From: Nemertoderma westbladi
Lineage: Eukaryota; Xenacoelomorpha; Nemertodermatida; Nemertodermatidae
NCBI GenBank assembly: GCA_032718475.1
Contig: JAUCBJ010006381.1
Coordinates: 1 to 57,782, forward strand
Length of the DNA stretch: 57,782 nucleotides
Reading direction: 5' to 3'
The translations under genes and the position numbers were made by a program. The notes under the pieces were generated by a model. The model had not been told where the DNA came from. It was given only the letters and a program-made list of their open reading frames with translations, and ran no database searches. Below are positions 1 to 11,211 of this stretch, piece by piece. Each line of letters starts with the position of its first letter. The stretch's first letter is position 1.

Positions 1-1238
1 GTTATTCCAGCCTCCCTGCAGGCGGACATCATTGGTCTTGCCCACGAAGGCCATATGGGACAAGACAAAACCATATCATTTATTCGTCAATCATGTTGGT
101 TCCCTGGAATGACAGCTGCTGTGGCAGACTACGTTAAAACGTGCACACCCTGTTTAGCATCCACTACGCACACCTTTCCAGAACCTCTGAAACCTAATCT
201 ATTGCCAGATCGTTCATGGCAGAAACTGCATGCAGATTTTAAAGGTCCCATAGGGTCTCAGTATTACCTCCATTTGATCATTGACCAGTATCCAAAGTAC
301 CCTGAGGTTGACATTGTCACATCTACCAGCTTCACAAAACTAGAACCATGCTTAGGTCGTGTGTTCGCCACTCATGGTATTCCCGACGAGTTGACTACAG
401 ATAATGGACCACCTTATGGTAGTGATGAATTTTTGAAGTACTCTAAACGAATGGGGTTTAAACATACTCCAGTAACACCCAGAGACCCCCAGTGCAATTG
501 GTTCGCTGAGAGTTTTGTCAAGGTACTGTGTAAGATAATACACACTGCTGTCTGTGAAGAAAAAAAAACCCGCAATGAGATCAATCGGTACAGTATCGTT
601 CTACACCACATTCGACTACAGGTCGATCTCCAGCTGAACTACTTTTTAACCGGAAACTGAAAACCAAACTGCTCAGTTTTGCTCCACTCTCTGAGTCTGC
701 TGATCTCAAAGAGATGCGTGCTGAACATGATGCCAAGAAGTTACAGCAAAAACTTCAATTCGACAAGCGCCACAGGGCAACACACAAAACTGTCAAGAGA
801 GATGATACGGTCCTTATTGAAGAAACAAAGACATCAATTAAACCTCCTTTTGATCCTAGACCTTACCATGTAACGCAGGTCAAGGGGAGTCAGTTGACAG
901 TGTAACGTGGTGAAAGTATTCTTAAACGCAGTAAAAACCACATCAAAGTTGTCCAGCGCCGCCCAGAACATTTAGAACCATCCTGGACCAAGACCAACCC
1001 AATTGAGCCATGGGATTACAATAGCAACGATATAGAGTGTTCTACAACCAACATGCGAGTCCCTCAGACCGTCTCTAATAATCCCATAGAACCTCCTCAT
1101 CTATCAACATCTGTCTCAGATGCACCAGATGTGGCGAGCTCATCTAAGGTGACAAAGAACTATCCACTGCGCAGCCATGGTGCCCAACTGAGATGGAACC
1201 CGGAACTTAACTCTGGTTCGCCCATCGTTACCGAGTAA
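1..1238 (+). pseudogene. Ty3/gypsy pol 3' fragment (integrase and C-terminal tail)
   Basis: Reading is open from base 1, so the element is cut by the window edge. The visible part is a retrotransposon integrase, which inserts element cDNA into the host genome. The N-terminal HHCC zinc module is seen as AHEGHMGQDK followed by CTPC. The catalytic core keeps HADFKGP (first Asp), TDNGPPYGSDEF (second Asp) and NWFAESF (Glu). Near base 560 a run of A residues shifts the frame; homology continues in another frame through KTKLLSFAPLSESADLKEM and RHRATHKTVKRDDTVL. There is a further stop near 903, and the typical gypsy C-terminal YPLRS motif lies near 1160-1180. At least one frameshift and two stops make it a decayed copy. 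RT and RNase H would lie to the left, outside the window. The family assignment is firm; the clade is not determined. Confidence 0.85.
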
Positions 1239-1320
1239 AATATGGAACTTAACTCTGGTTCACTCATACAGTATTACCGAATAAAATATATATCTAGAAC
1301 TATTTTATAAACTGATAGTG

Positions 1321-1496
1321 AAGTGGAAAGAAAATTATAGAAAGTAAACTATTTTAGAAAGAAAACTATTTTAGAAAGAAAACTATTTTAGAAAGAAAAT
1401 TATAGAAAGTAAACTATTTTAGAAAGAAAACTATTTTAGAAAGAAAACTATTTTAGAAAGAAAACTATAGAAAGAAAACTATTTTAGGATACATTA
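1321..1496. repeat. 17-bp tandem repeat (AAAGAAAACTATTTTAG)n
   Basis: About nine to ten copies of a purine-rich unit close to AAAGAAAACTATTTTAG, with shortened variants such as AAAGAAAATTATAG. It lies just after the end of the gypsy pol remnant, where the polypurine tract and 3' LTR would be expected, so it may be an expanded polypurine-tract region. That last point is inference. Confidence 0.8.
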
Positions 1497-3089
1497 AATT
1501 TACTAAGTATACAACAAACTGAGATTAACTTTCAGTTTGAAACTGTAAAGGAAGTATGTACTACACTGACTACCGGGATGGTGTACTGAGATAGGGCTGA
1601 ATAAGCACGTCTATACTTGTGTATTATTGTACGCTATTTAGGCCTACATAAACCTCCGGCTGTATTATGAAAATATCTAACTTGTGATTACAAACTTGCT
1701 AACTCATTTGATTTACTTGTAGTGTGGTGTTTAAATTATTTACATTTACTATAAACCCTGCAGAACGAAGCGAGGTACAGAGTGGTAGACGAGTACCCGC
1801 ATGGACTGGTGGTACTTACTGAAAAATTAACATTTTTCCTATTACGATATATTAATTTATTATATTATTATGATCAATAATGCAAAATAATATTATACGT
1901 AAATTAACTAAATCACTGTAATAAATCATAGTTAGCACATCTTTCACCAAATTCGATATAAACTGTTATTAATTTCACCATCACCATAATTATATTATTA
2001 ATTGAAAAAACTTAAACAATTTATTGAAATATGTCTTATAAGGCAAGAGTGATATAAAGTACATTTTACTACTAATAACTATTGTGTACTACAGTGAATA
2101 AACTCCAAAGTTTAAAAGTGTTCTCTCATGCAATAAAATAAACATTTAATTATTTACTTAAAGTCTTATAATGAATCACTTTATATGATTACAATGAGAG
2201 ATGTACTAAAATCAGCGTGACAGTAACGATATTAATCAAATACGACAACAATAATCTTATTAAGTTGATCACGACTTGGAGTTCGAAAGTTTATTCGAAA
2301 ATTGATAATTCTTTTACGACGAAAATATATTTTAATCTAAAAATAAAAAAAATAAATAAACAGACAATGATTGCAATTATCCATTTATTTTGATTAGGTT
2401 TACACCGGGCCTCTACCTGCATGAACAATGTAATGAAACATAATTGATATGTAAATGCAATACGACGGTAGGCAGTTGAGGGTAAATTACTTCCACAATA
2501 ATTATCAAGAGAGTCATGGGAGATAGGGAGTTGTGGCGGCGCACTTTAGTTGTTAAAGCCGGAATAGCAATCTCAATGCAGCTGCAATGCAGCATGCCGA
2601 GTATAAATAGATCAATAGGTATTGGGTGGGTGGATTCATCACATGTTGTGGCACTAGGATGTAGGAGTTTATAATAATGGGACGCGTTAGTGTGACGCGC
2701 TTAATACTTGTCACAAATGTGGCAATAATGATATGGGAATTTACAATATGAAACTAAGTGGGGGCGGGATTTCTGTATCAACCGTCACCGAATTGAACGA
2801 TATTGTTATTGTTTATAAAATAAAAGGGATTTACAAATAATAATAATCAGCTAAATATAAATATATAAATAAATTAAAGTTGACAATTTATATAGCATCA
2901 TAATATTCATCACACAGGATCAGTTTGGCACATAAACCGCACATTGCACATAAATATAATACGGGTTTATCAACTATGTTAAATAACTACTGCGGTCCGA
3001 CAAACGGAACGAGTTTATCAGAGGAGAAAACCGTCACCGAGTTAGAAATATTATGTAAAAGGGATAATATTTATTAATTCATTTTACGA
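1497..3089. other. AT-rich non-coding interval
   Basis: No credible coding region on either strand. The first 300 bases could be a decayed LTR of the preceding gypsy copy, but I found no second copy to define its ends. The remainder is AT-rich with many homopolymer runs. A short phrase, AACCGTCACCGA, occurs at about 2779 and again at about 3029, each followed by AT-rich sequence with AAAAGGGAT, which suggests an old local duplication. Confidence 0.5.
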
Positions 3090-3098
3090 GTGACTTTA

Positions 3099-3304
3099 GG
3101 GTCAGAGTAAAACGCGGATCCGGATCCTACATTTAACATTGTCCCTACGGAAGTCGATTTTTTTTACATTTTTATAACTCCCTAACTATAACATGTTCTA
3201 TTGACTTCAGTTTATTGTTTTGGTTAAAATAACGTGCCACTGTAACCTGCTCCTTTCCCTTAATGGATAATTTTGGAATCCGGATCCGCGTTTAACACCT
3301 ACCC
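3099..3304. mobile_element. 206-bp MITE with 9-bp target site duplication (Mutator-like)
   Basis: The ends form imperfect terminal inverted repeats of about 30 bp. The left end starts GGGTCAGAGTAAAACGCGG and the right end, read in reverse complement, starts GGGTAGGTGTTAAACGCGG; both continue into ATCCGGAT. The element is flanked by a perfect 9-bp direct repeat, GTGACTTTA, at 3090-3098 and 3305-3313. Nine-base duplications with G-rich termini are typical of Mutator-like transposons. No coding capacity, so it would be mobilised in trans. Confidence 0.8.
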
Positions 3305-3310
3305 GTGACT

Positions 3311-3471
3311 TTAAAGTATCAAAGATTGACTTATTTATTATTTAAGAGATTTACGATTTTTGATTATTTAATTAAATTGAATTCAGACAACTTATGGAAA
3401 CATGTAATTAATAATTAGTTCGCAGGTTGTTCTCTTATCTTCGAAGTTTATAAAAGTCTTTGATACTTTAA
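3311..3471. repeat. 15-bp inverted repeat pair, 131-bp spacer
   Basis: TTAAAGTATCAAAGA at 3311-3325 is matched by its exact reverse complement at 3457-3471. The left copy overlaps the right flank of the MITE. It may be the remains of another small inverted-repeat element; the function is unknown. Confidence 0.5.
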
Positions 3472-3654
3472 GATCAATCCGAAAGAACTTGAGAGTTAGT
3501 ATAGTGTACATATTGTGCGTTCGATACGTTCATATTGATATTGTATGTCAGTAAATACTTGACTACTAAATAAATGTGATAAACTCTGACGGATAATATT
3601 AAGTACAAGACGTGACCCTTAGGTATTATTATTAAGTAAAGCAGTTGGTTGTAT

Positions 3655-3660
3655 TTTATT
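3655..3660 (-). terminator. Candidate poly(A) signal of the CDR2-like gene
   Basis: AATAAA on the minus strand about 22 bases past the TGA stop of the CDR2-like ORF. This is close to the stop but suitably placed for 3' end formation; other AT-rich hexamers lie further downstream. Confidence 0.45.
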
Positions 3661-3682
3661 GTCAGATACACTGCGATATGTT

Positions 3683-5026
3683 TCACTGCGTCTCACTACA
3701 GGCGTTGTACTGCCGCGAGCGATTTATAACTTCCTGCATTTGTTTGAATAAGCGTCGGTATTGAGGCTGTTGGTCTTTGAATCTGTTTAAACTCTCATGA
3801 CGCCGTCTACTTCCACTCTTTACTTCCGGAATTATTTTCCTAGTTTCGCAAATAATCTCACTCTCTGTAGGTTCGCTTTTTATTACTTCAGTTTCTTTAC
3901 TTATTTCCGTTTGGTTATTTATAACCGTGCTTTCGCTCTTTATTTCCCTGTATTCGCTATTTATTTCCCTGTATTCGCTATTTATTTCCCTGCCTTCGCT
4001 ATTTATCCCCCTACTCCCTATCTTACCGTCATTTAAACGCAACAAATTCTCGTATTTGTTCAACAGGAGTTGGTACTGTTGGTCTACCTCACCCAAAAGG
4101 GACTTAGACCTGCCTAAAGGCCTTCTCTCACTAACCGATGATGGTCTGTCACTAACCGAAGGTCTCTCACTGTTCTCAACCCCGTCTTCTACTACCTCCT
4201 CCGCCGCTAACACATGCAGTAGATCGTGCTCCGACACTGATTGCTCGGCAGACTTCGCGCAGCTCCGACACCGACCCTGTTTAATCTCCTCCACCAATCC
4301 TTCGATATGGTTCCCGAACGCTCTGAGTCCGTCGTTCTCCGTCTCCAACTTCCCCAACTGCTCCCGCAACCCCTCGGCTTCCTCAACTGCCGCCCCAACC
4401 TCCGCCCGCAGTTTATCCTGCCTCGTCTTGTCTTCCCGTCGCAACTCCCGAAGATGCCTCACCGAATTCCTCAACGAACTTAACTCATCGTTCTCTTCGT
4501 CTCGCACTCTCCCAATGTTCCACATGTCGTTGCCAACGCTCCCGGAATGGCGTCGCAGACTCAACGAGGTTTCCCGCACCAGCGAGGAATCCTCCCTTCG
4601 CAACGCCTTCACCGCGTCTAACTTAACGTTCATAGAATCGAGTTCATCCTCTAATTCCTTCCCTCTGTATTCGAGAAGTTCGATGGTCCCAGTGAGGCGT
4701 TTGATTTTACTACGGGCTCCCTTCAGTTCCTTGTTCAGCTGGTCCCAAGACACCTCCAACTGGATGTAACTCGCATCTAACTGCTCGTAAACACTGGCTT
4801 TATTGGCGATGTCGTCCCGGAGATCCTGCACCTGTTTTTCGAGAAGTCCAATAGTTTTCCTTTGCTGTTCAACGACCGCGTTGCTCTCAGTTAAACTGCC
4901 ATCCAGTTCGTTGTTTCTCTCGAGAAGCGTTTTACCTAACACCGCGGCCAATTGTAAGTCGTCGTATTGGTTATCGTACCAATATTCGCTAATCTCATCT
5001 TCTATCGAGCAACTTCTTCCTTCCAT
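3683..5026 (-). CDS. CDR2/CDR2L-like coiled-coil protein, intronless
   Basis: A 447-residue ORF, close to the roughly 450 residues of vertebrate cerebellar degeneration-related protein 2. Recognisable family blocks appear in the right order: WYDNQYDDLQLAAVLGKTLL near residues 16-35, a long heptad-rich coiled coil over about residues 35-145 and 170-240, a SLLGEVDQQYQLLLNKYENLL-like block near 310-330, and PQYRRLFKQMQEVINRSRQ near the C-terminus. CDR2 proteins are cytoplasmic coiled-coil proteins; CDR2 is known to bind c-Myc, but whether this homologue does is unknown. A short imperfect repeat (EINSEYR, EIKSE) sits in the linker. Vertebrate CDR2 is split by introns, whereas this ORF is continuous, so it is either a lineage with intron loss or a retrocopy. 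No poly(A) tract is obvious at its 3' side. The Met start gives the expected N-terminal length. GC content and codon use are higher than in the surrounding AT-rich DNA. Confidence 0.82.
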   Translation of the reverse strand: MEGRSCSIEDEISEYWYDNQYDDLQLAAVLGKTLLERNNELDGSLTESNAVVEQQRKTIGLLEKQVQDLRDDIANKASVYEQLDASYIQLEVSWDQLNKELKGARSKIKRLTGTIELLEYRGKELEDELDSMNVKLDAVKALRREDSSLVRETSLSLRRHSGSVGNDMWNIGRVRDEENDELSSLRNSVRHLRELRREDKTRQDKLRAEVGAAVEEAEGLREQLGKLETENDGLRAFGNHIEGLVEEIKQGRCRSCAKSAEQSVSEHDLLHVLAAEEVVEDGVENSERPSVSDRPSSVSERRPLGRSKSLLGEVDQQYQLLLNKYENLLRLNDGKIGSRGINSEGREINSEYREINSEYREIKSESTVINNQTEISKETEVIKSEPTESEIICETRKIIPEVKSGSRRRHESLNRFKDQQPQYRRLFKQMQEVINRSRQYNACSETQ

Positions 5027-6129
5027 ATCCCTTAAACTGTCATAGAAAACTGGAGCAAAAAAGTCTGTAAGGGGGAAGATAGTATTCCTCGCTATTGTTA
5101 AAGCAGTAATGGTACTGCGTTCCGGTTCTTGTCCATTTTGTTATTATGCCATTAAATGCCTGCACCGGTAAGGGTAACTGGTAAGCAAGCAGCAGCAGTT
5201 TAGTTAAGGCCTACAAAAATACAAAGGCTCTCACTGTCTCAATACTGCAATAAACAGTAAATAAACCTCTCAATAGACACTCAGTTTCCCCACTCATCTT
5301 CAAACTGCCAAAGGTGACACCAATCCACAAAAATAAAAACACAATAAGTACAAACTTTAGACCAATATCTCCCCCACAGATTATCTCAAAAGTCCTGAAA
5401 AGGTTATATTCGACAAAGTAATGAAATACAGTACATTACATCACCAACAAACATCCTTGACAATTTCCAATCTGGATCTAGACCTGGTTACTCCTTATAC
5501 AAATATGTGCGTTATTCCTTGATAAATTTATTAAAGATGTTATACAGTATATTGGAATGATTGCCATATTGACTTCGCAAGAATGCAAGATAGTTTTTTG
5601 AGGTGAAAGCAATTAAATGAGCTAAAATCGTATTCTGCTCTACCTCAATGTCAATATTATGTTTTATACTCGAGGGATTTATTATTATCAACACTCAGAC
5701 CATGGTAAAATAAACATTCATGCGATAAACATAATAAATTATGCATGCACTAAATTATAAGTAATTATAAAAGGGGAGAAGACCGCCCAGGCTTTAACTG
5801 CACTTATGGGGGCCATACACTAAAAATCCAGAATGATGAAACTTATTAATATAAAGTAAGGTATGAACAATAATTAAAGAAAGCAAATACACTATAAATA
5901 AAGCAAGGAACATTGATTATATCTATTAACTAAATATTAAAGCGAATAAAAACTAATGAAACAGTAGTGAAGCAGAAACCGTACCAGTACTAAAAACCAA
6001 TTAATTACAATGACGAATTTGAATTAAAAATAAGTAAAAAATAATTAATTAAAAAATAGTTAAAAAGGATCACGCCAAGTTTCTATCAAATTTGCAAAAA
6101 TGCAGCAAATCAACATCGAGTAATTTACG
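5027..6129. other. Upstream region of CDR2-like gene and 3' untranslated part of the LINE
   Basis: No coding region is supported. The right part (about 5770-6129) probably belongs to the 3' untranslated region of the minus-strand LINE. The phrase near 5775-5815, read on the minus strand as a run of C followed by GGGCGGTCTTCTCCCC, resembles a stretch at about 15655-15715 upstream of the LINE ORF. The LINE 3' end could not be fixed. The first few hundred bases upstream of 5026 would hold the promoter of the CDR2-like gene; no TATA box is evident. Confidence 0.4.
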
Positions 6130-7705
6130 TTAAAAAGAGAGTAAGCTCTCTGAATCTACTACTGTTGCGTCTAATGAATTCCATATTGGAATCGCGCGAT
6201 TGGCAAACGAAAATTTCGAAATTTGCAGTCTACTGTAGTTAACCAATAGCTTGTGGTTGTGTCCTCTCAATCCACTACGCACTGGATAAGAGAAAAAATC
6301 ATCAAAGGCTAAATCTATCAGACCGTGTAAAATAGAAAAAAACATTTTTTGATCATAAATAATACGGCGAATTTCTAATGGTTGCAGCTTAAAATGCTTC
6401 AATCGTTCGAAATAACTAGTCCTACCTAGTAAGATTGCACCGAAGATAAAGACGTCTCGTATAATAACGTTGCACACCTTCAATGAGATCGATACTACCC
6501 ATCGTGAACGGCGACCATACTTGAGTACAATACTGTAGTAAAGGCCTAACATATGCCTTGTAGGCTAAAAGCAATGCCTTTTCGTTGTTCGTATAGAAAC
6601 AACGAAAAATCATATTAGAGATTTTATAAGCCTTAGCTACTTGTTCACAACAATATTTATCGAACTTAAGGTTGTCGCACACAGTAATACCTAAATCTTT
6701 ACAATGAGAAACTGATTTAATCGGCTTATCATTGAGTGAATAAGTTAACAAAGGATTTGTAATACCAATGTGTATAACTGAGCACTTATGGGCAGCCACT
6801 CCTAACTGCCAACTGATAGCCCAGTTACCTAACGTGTTAAGCGATTGTGAAATAAGATTAGCATTACTGCAATTAGCGACAACAGGAGAATATAGTTTAA
6901 CGTCATCAGCGAATAGTTTAACTGTAACAGAGTCTAATAGCACCGGAAGGTCATTTATAAAAATCACAAACAGGACAGGTCCCAGAACACCACCTTGGGG
7001 AGTGCCTTAAGTAACCTTGCAAATTTCAGAAAAACAATTACCAACCACTATTCGTTGAGTTCTGTTAGCCAAAAATGCACCAATCCAACCTAGTAAATTG
7101 CCGCAGATACCATATGAAGACAGTTTTGCCAAAAGCTTAGAGTGCACCACCGAATCAAAAGCTTTAGCAAAATCAATGTATACAATATCAATATTCTTAG
7201 GATTATCAAGCAGTTGTGTCCAGTCGGTGATACACTCTAATAATTGCGTACAAGTAGATCTACGCTGTAGGAACCCATGCTGAGATTTTGATATCAATTT
7301 ATGTTCTAAAAGATACTTAGTTAACTCTACTTTAATGCACATTTCCATAAGTTTACAGGCTATACAAGTTAGTGATACAGGTCTATAATTATAAGGGTCC
7401 GAAGGATCGCCTTTCTTGTACAATGGAATAATTAAAGCAGTACGCCAAACAGATGGCAGAGCATTGGAAGCAAATGATATATTAAAAATAACTGATAAAG
7501 GCACAGCTAAAAATAATGCAAGTTTAGAAAATAAAATACTGGGCAGATCATCCGGAGTGCGGCTTGTCTTGCCTTTCAGTTTTCTCAGCATTGTTAAAAT
7601 AGTTGCAGGTTCAAAATTTATATCAGATAACTGGGCGCTAGAATGTACTTTTCTAGGAAATGGTGGGATAGACCCATTGTCCTCACTGAAGTTTTGCGAG
7701 AGTAC
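6130..7705 (-). pseudogene. CR1/L2-like LINE ORF2, reverse transcriptase and C-terminal part
   Basis: Non-LTR reverse transcriptase, which copies LINE RNA into a nicked target. Seen in order: PDDLPSILF, WRTALIIPLYKKGDPSDPYN, YRPVSLTC, SQHGFLQRRST, IDFAKAFDSV (catalytic Asp block), an in-frame TAA just before GTPQGGVLGP, then KLFADDVKLY with the FADD catalytic pair intact. The C-terminal part (PLLQYCTQVWSP, EGVQRYYTRRLY) continues across a frameshift near 6480-6540 into LRGHNHKLLVNYSR and AIPIWNSLD. The stop and frameshift show it is dead. Its 5' half is on the other side of the gypsy insertion (14257-15472); removing that insertion with one duplication copy keeps the reading frame. Clade assignment (CR1/L2/jockey group) is approximate. 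Confidence 0.85.
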
Positions 7706-7710
7706 CATTG

Positions 7711-7992
7711 TGTTAGTTCCCAAGGTAAACGTGAAGATATAATAAAGATAAGTGATGATCATATATATCTATATACTGATATATTCCTATAAACCTGCAG
7801 TCCCATACTGATGATATGACGGCATAAAGTAAAGCAGGACAGACGAATACAATGTACTGCTGTACTGAATCTATCTATCTCTACCTCCAGCCGTACTGAC
7901 CTAGGTAGTAACCGGTATCTCCTTGGAATCCTCCTACCTATGTACATACAGTATATCAGTCCCGCATAACACCATCAATCATAACCCTAACA
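7711..7992 (-). repeat. 3' LTR of the gypsy element
   Basis: 282-bp LTR, TG...CA ends, nearly identical to 13979-14256 apart from a 4-bp TA-rich indel near 7765. Confidence 0.93.
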
Positions 7993-8008
7993 ATTTCCCC
8001 CCACAAAA
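7993..8008 (-). promoter_or_regulatory. Polypurine tract of the gypsy element
   Basis: Minus-strand sequence TTTTGTGGGGGGAAAT ends directly at the 3' LTR. This is where plus-strand DNA synthesis would be primed. Position and composition agree with a polypurine tract. Confidence 0.85.
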
Positions 8009-8081
8009 TAATTCATATAAAACACACAATATGAATCTTTTAGTATTATGTTCAGGCTTATTATAGTCTCCTATTCCCATA

Positions 8082-11000
8082 TTAATATCCATAATAGTTT
8101 GGTTTCTTATGAGCCCGTCGTGGGTATCTCGCTGGATGTTCATTGGAGAGTTGTTCACCCTGGTTGTGTACCATAGGTGATGGTGGGTTGTTGCAGGGCG
8201 TTACAAAGCTCTCGACCCGTTCTTGTGTTGGTTCGAAGGTGCATTCCAGTGGAATCTGGGTAAGTGTCTTCTCAGAACGTCGTTGAATATGGACCGGAGT
8301 TGTTTCCGGAATATTTATTAACCTATGGTAATATGGTGGTAGGGGTTGCGAACTAGTTATCTCGGGGGGCGCTATACTGCGTGAAGTTCCTACAAATGGA
8401 CTATAACGGCGTCTCATTTGGTCAATGTGGCGACGGACAATGACACCGCACACTTTAACCGTGATAATTCTATTTCCGATGTATTGAACCACTTTACCAG
8501 GCAACCAACGCTCATAGTGCCCAGATAATCGTGAATAATTACGTATCCATACAGCTTCACCAATAACGTAAGGACTATTTTTTGGGTCCTTGATCTTTGC
8601 TGGGAAGTTGATCAGTCTATCTAATCGGGGCTTTGGCTTGTACGCTAACACTAACTCGGCGGGGGTTTTCCCATTTGATTTTATTGCATTATGGTCAAAC
8701 AACATGAATCTACTTATACGATCTGCCATAGATAATTTTTCATTATCATCTTCTTGTTTCTTTAATGACGATTTGAATGATTGCACTAGTCTCTCAGCTG
8801 CACCATTACAAGACGGTTTATATGGTGGTGAGGGCCATCGGTTAATGCCATTTGCAATGCAAAAAGCATCCAATTCTTCGGCTCGGAATTGGGGACCATT
8901 ATCTGCAACGATAATTTTAGGGATAGAGAAATCGGCGAAAAATTTCCGAAGTTCAGTGATGACTATAGCTGCTGTTGGTTTGTTGGGAACAATAACTCGA
9001 GACCATTTTGTCTTGGCACATTCTATTCCTAAGAAGATTGTCGATTCGTATTCTGCAAAGTCAAGATGTATTCTTTCAAAAGGTTCTATTGGTTCTGGCA
9101 TTGGACATGTTGTAACATGTACCTCTTTCGCACATCTCTGGCAACTTTCACAACTTTTCACATATAGTTCTATATCTTTTGAGATTCCCAACCACCAAAC
9201 TACATTACGAGCAGTTTCTTTCATTCGTCGTGCGCAAATATGTGGTCCATGGAGCTCTTGGAGAACTTTCTTCTGAAGTGATATTGGGATTATTGTTGCT
9301 GTTCCTCTGCATAAAATTCCATCATTACTGGATAGTTCAATCATTAAAGGTTTGTAATCATGAAGAGCTTTATCCTTTGCAATTCCGGAATTTGGACAAT
9401 TTAAATGCTGTAGTATTAATTTTAAAACGTTATCATTAGCAGTGGCTGCTTTTAAACCGTCTCGATTTAATGGTATCTCTCGAATGTTTTGCTCTTCTTG
9501 AATATCAAAGCATTTGATATCAATATCATCATCTACAATGTTACCTGGTTGCGAAATTCGAGTAAAACAATCGGATGGGTTCAATTGTGACTTTATGTAT
9601 GATATACTGAATTCATAGGATGACAACTCCATTGCCCAGTGCTGAAGCCGAGAAACTGCTAGAGCTGGCAATGCCTTTGAAGGTGATAATATATGTCGGA
9701 GAGGCTCGTTGTCGGTAATCAAATGGAATTTTCTACCTATTAAATAATTTCGGAATTTCCGAATTCCACTAATGATAGCAAGAGCCTCACGATCAAGTTG
9801 TGAATAGCGCTTCTGACATTGTGATAGGGAAGCAGACATGAATTCGATAGGGCATAGATTTCCTTCAGTATTCTTCTGTAACAATATTGCAGATATTGTC
9901 TGTTCTGAAGCATCTGTAATTAGATGTGTTTCCTTTCTTGTATCAAAAAAACAAAGCATTGTATATTTTGTGATGGCCCGTTTCAGGTCAGTAAAAGCCT
10001 TACTTTCAACTTTGGTCCACAAAAACTTATTTCCTTTCTCTAACATTTTGTAAAGGGGTTGAGCCATTTCTGCATAATTCGGGATGAACTTTCTCAAATA
10101 GTTGAAGAATCCTAAAGCTGACTGAAGCTCTTTGGTAGTTGAAGGTTCCTGCAATTTCACTACAGCTTCAATTTTGTCCTTATCAGGAGCAATTCCGTGT
10201 TTCGAAATGACATGACCGCAGAATTTGACTTCATCCTGTAAAAATGCACACTTTTCTCTCCGTAACGTTATGTTTCATTGTTGTAATTGTTTGAGAACTT
10301 TGCAAAGTCTCTCTAAATGATCCTGACGATTTGTACCTGTTATTATTATTTCATCCATGTAAGCAGCAACGGATTCTTTACAGTCGACTTCTTGAAGTAC
10401 CTCATCAACAACTTTTAAACACTTAGTGCTTGCGGTTTTTATCCCGTAAGGAACACGAGTTGGTATTAAGAGTCCAAGTGGAGTATTTAAAGTCGTAAGT
10501 AGTTGGGAATGCTGATCTAGAGGAAGCTGATGGTAGGCTTCTCTTAGGTCAATCACTGTAAACTCTTCTCCACCCTCCAGTTTTGCTGCAATTTCATCAA
10601 ATGTAGGTAAGGGAAATGGATCATCTATGATATGTGGATTTAATGTACTTTTATAATCCCCACAGACTCGTATTTTGTCATCTAAACCAGGTTTTTTTGC
10701 GACAACAAGTGGGGTAGCCCATTCAATGTTTTCATTTGGTAGTGGTTTACGAAGGCTGCCCTTGTCAATATCTGACTGTAATATCAACTCCACTTTCTCG
10801 CGAAATGCGTGGGGGACAGTTCTACACTTTAAAAACTTGGGCTGGGCATTCACTTTCAAACTAACATTAGCTGGCTTACCATTGTAGCATCCTAATCCAT
10901 CAAATACATTTCTATTATTTTCAAGAATAGTTTCTAAGGCACTCCTGGGTACTAAGGACTTCACTATGAACGGAGCAGTTTCTACTAGCTTATCCACTCC

Positions 11001-11211
11001 TTCCCCAAACGTATCCACCCAATGTTTTCCAAAAAGTGGTGTATTCACTTTTCCATTGATCACTAGTAATGGTAGATTATTAACTGTCTTGTTCAATTTG
11101 GGTATATGTACTGTGACATGGCAAAGACCTAGAACCTTTTTTGTACCATCACAGTAACCTCGTAGTGTTGCATCACTCTCTTCCAACTTAAATTCTGGTA
11201 TATACTTTTCT
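8082..11211 (-). pseudogene. gypsy pol: RT, RNase H, integrase
   Basis: Continues the gag-protease frame after the foldback insertion; the first codons of the visible ORF (MTCGEVAVRRGDQ) come from the inserted transposon, not from the element. RT is seen as LRKPLPNENIEWATPLVVAKK, VCGDYKSTLNPH, FTVIDLREAYHQLPL, LLTTLNTPLG and VPYGIKTAS. The catalytic box is YMDE, not YxDD, so one metal-binding Asp is lost. An in-frame TGA lies at about 10272-10274, after which the same frame continues. RNase H begins at about THLITDASEQTISAILLQ. Integrase has ELHGPHICARRMK and CESCQRC, then HLDFAEYE, VADNGPQF and NGAAERLVQSFK with both Asp and the Glu. The C-terminus ends in PRRAHKKPNYYGY. Apart from the single stop the frame is open, consistent with a recently inactivated copy. 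Confidence 0.9.

Noticed and set aside
3927-4769. 280-codon plus-strand ORF opposite the CDR2-like gene
   Set aside because: Ser/Leu/Phe-rich antisense of a coiled-coil coding region, with no independent support.
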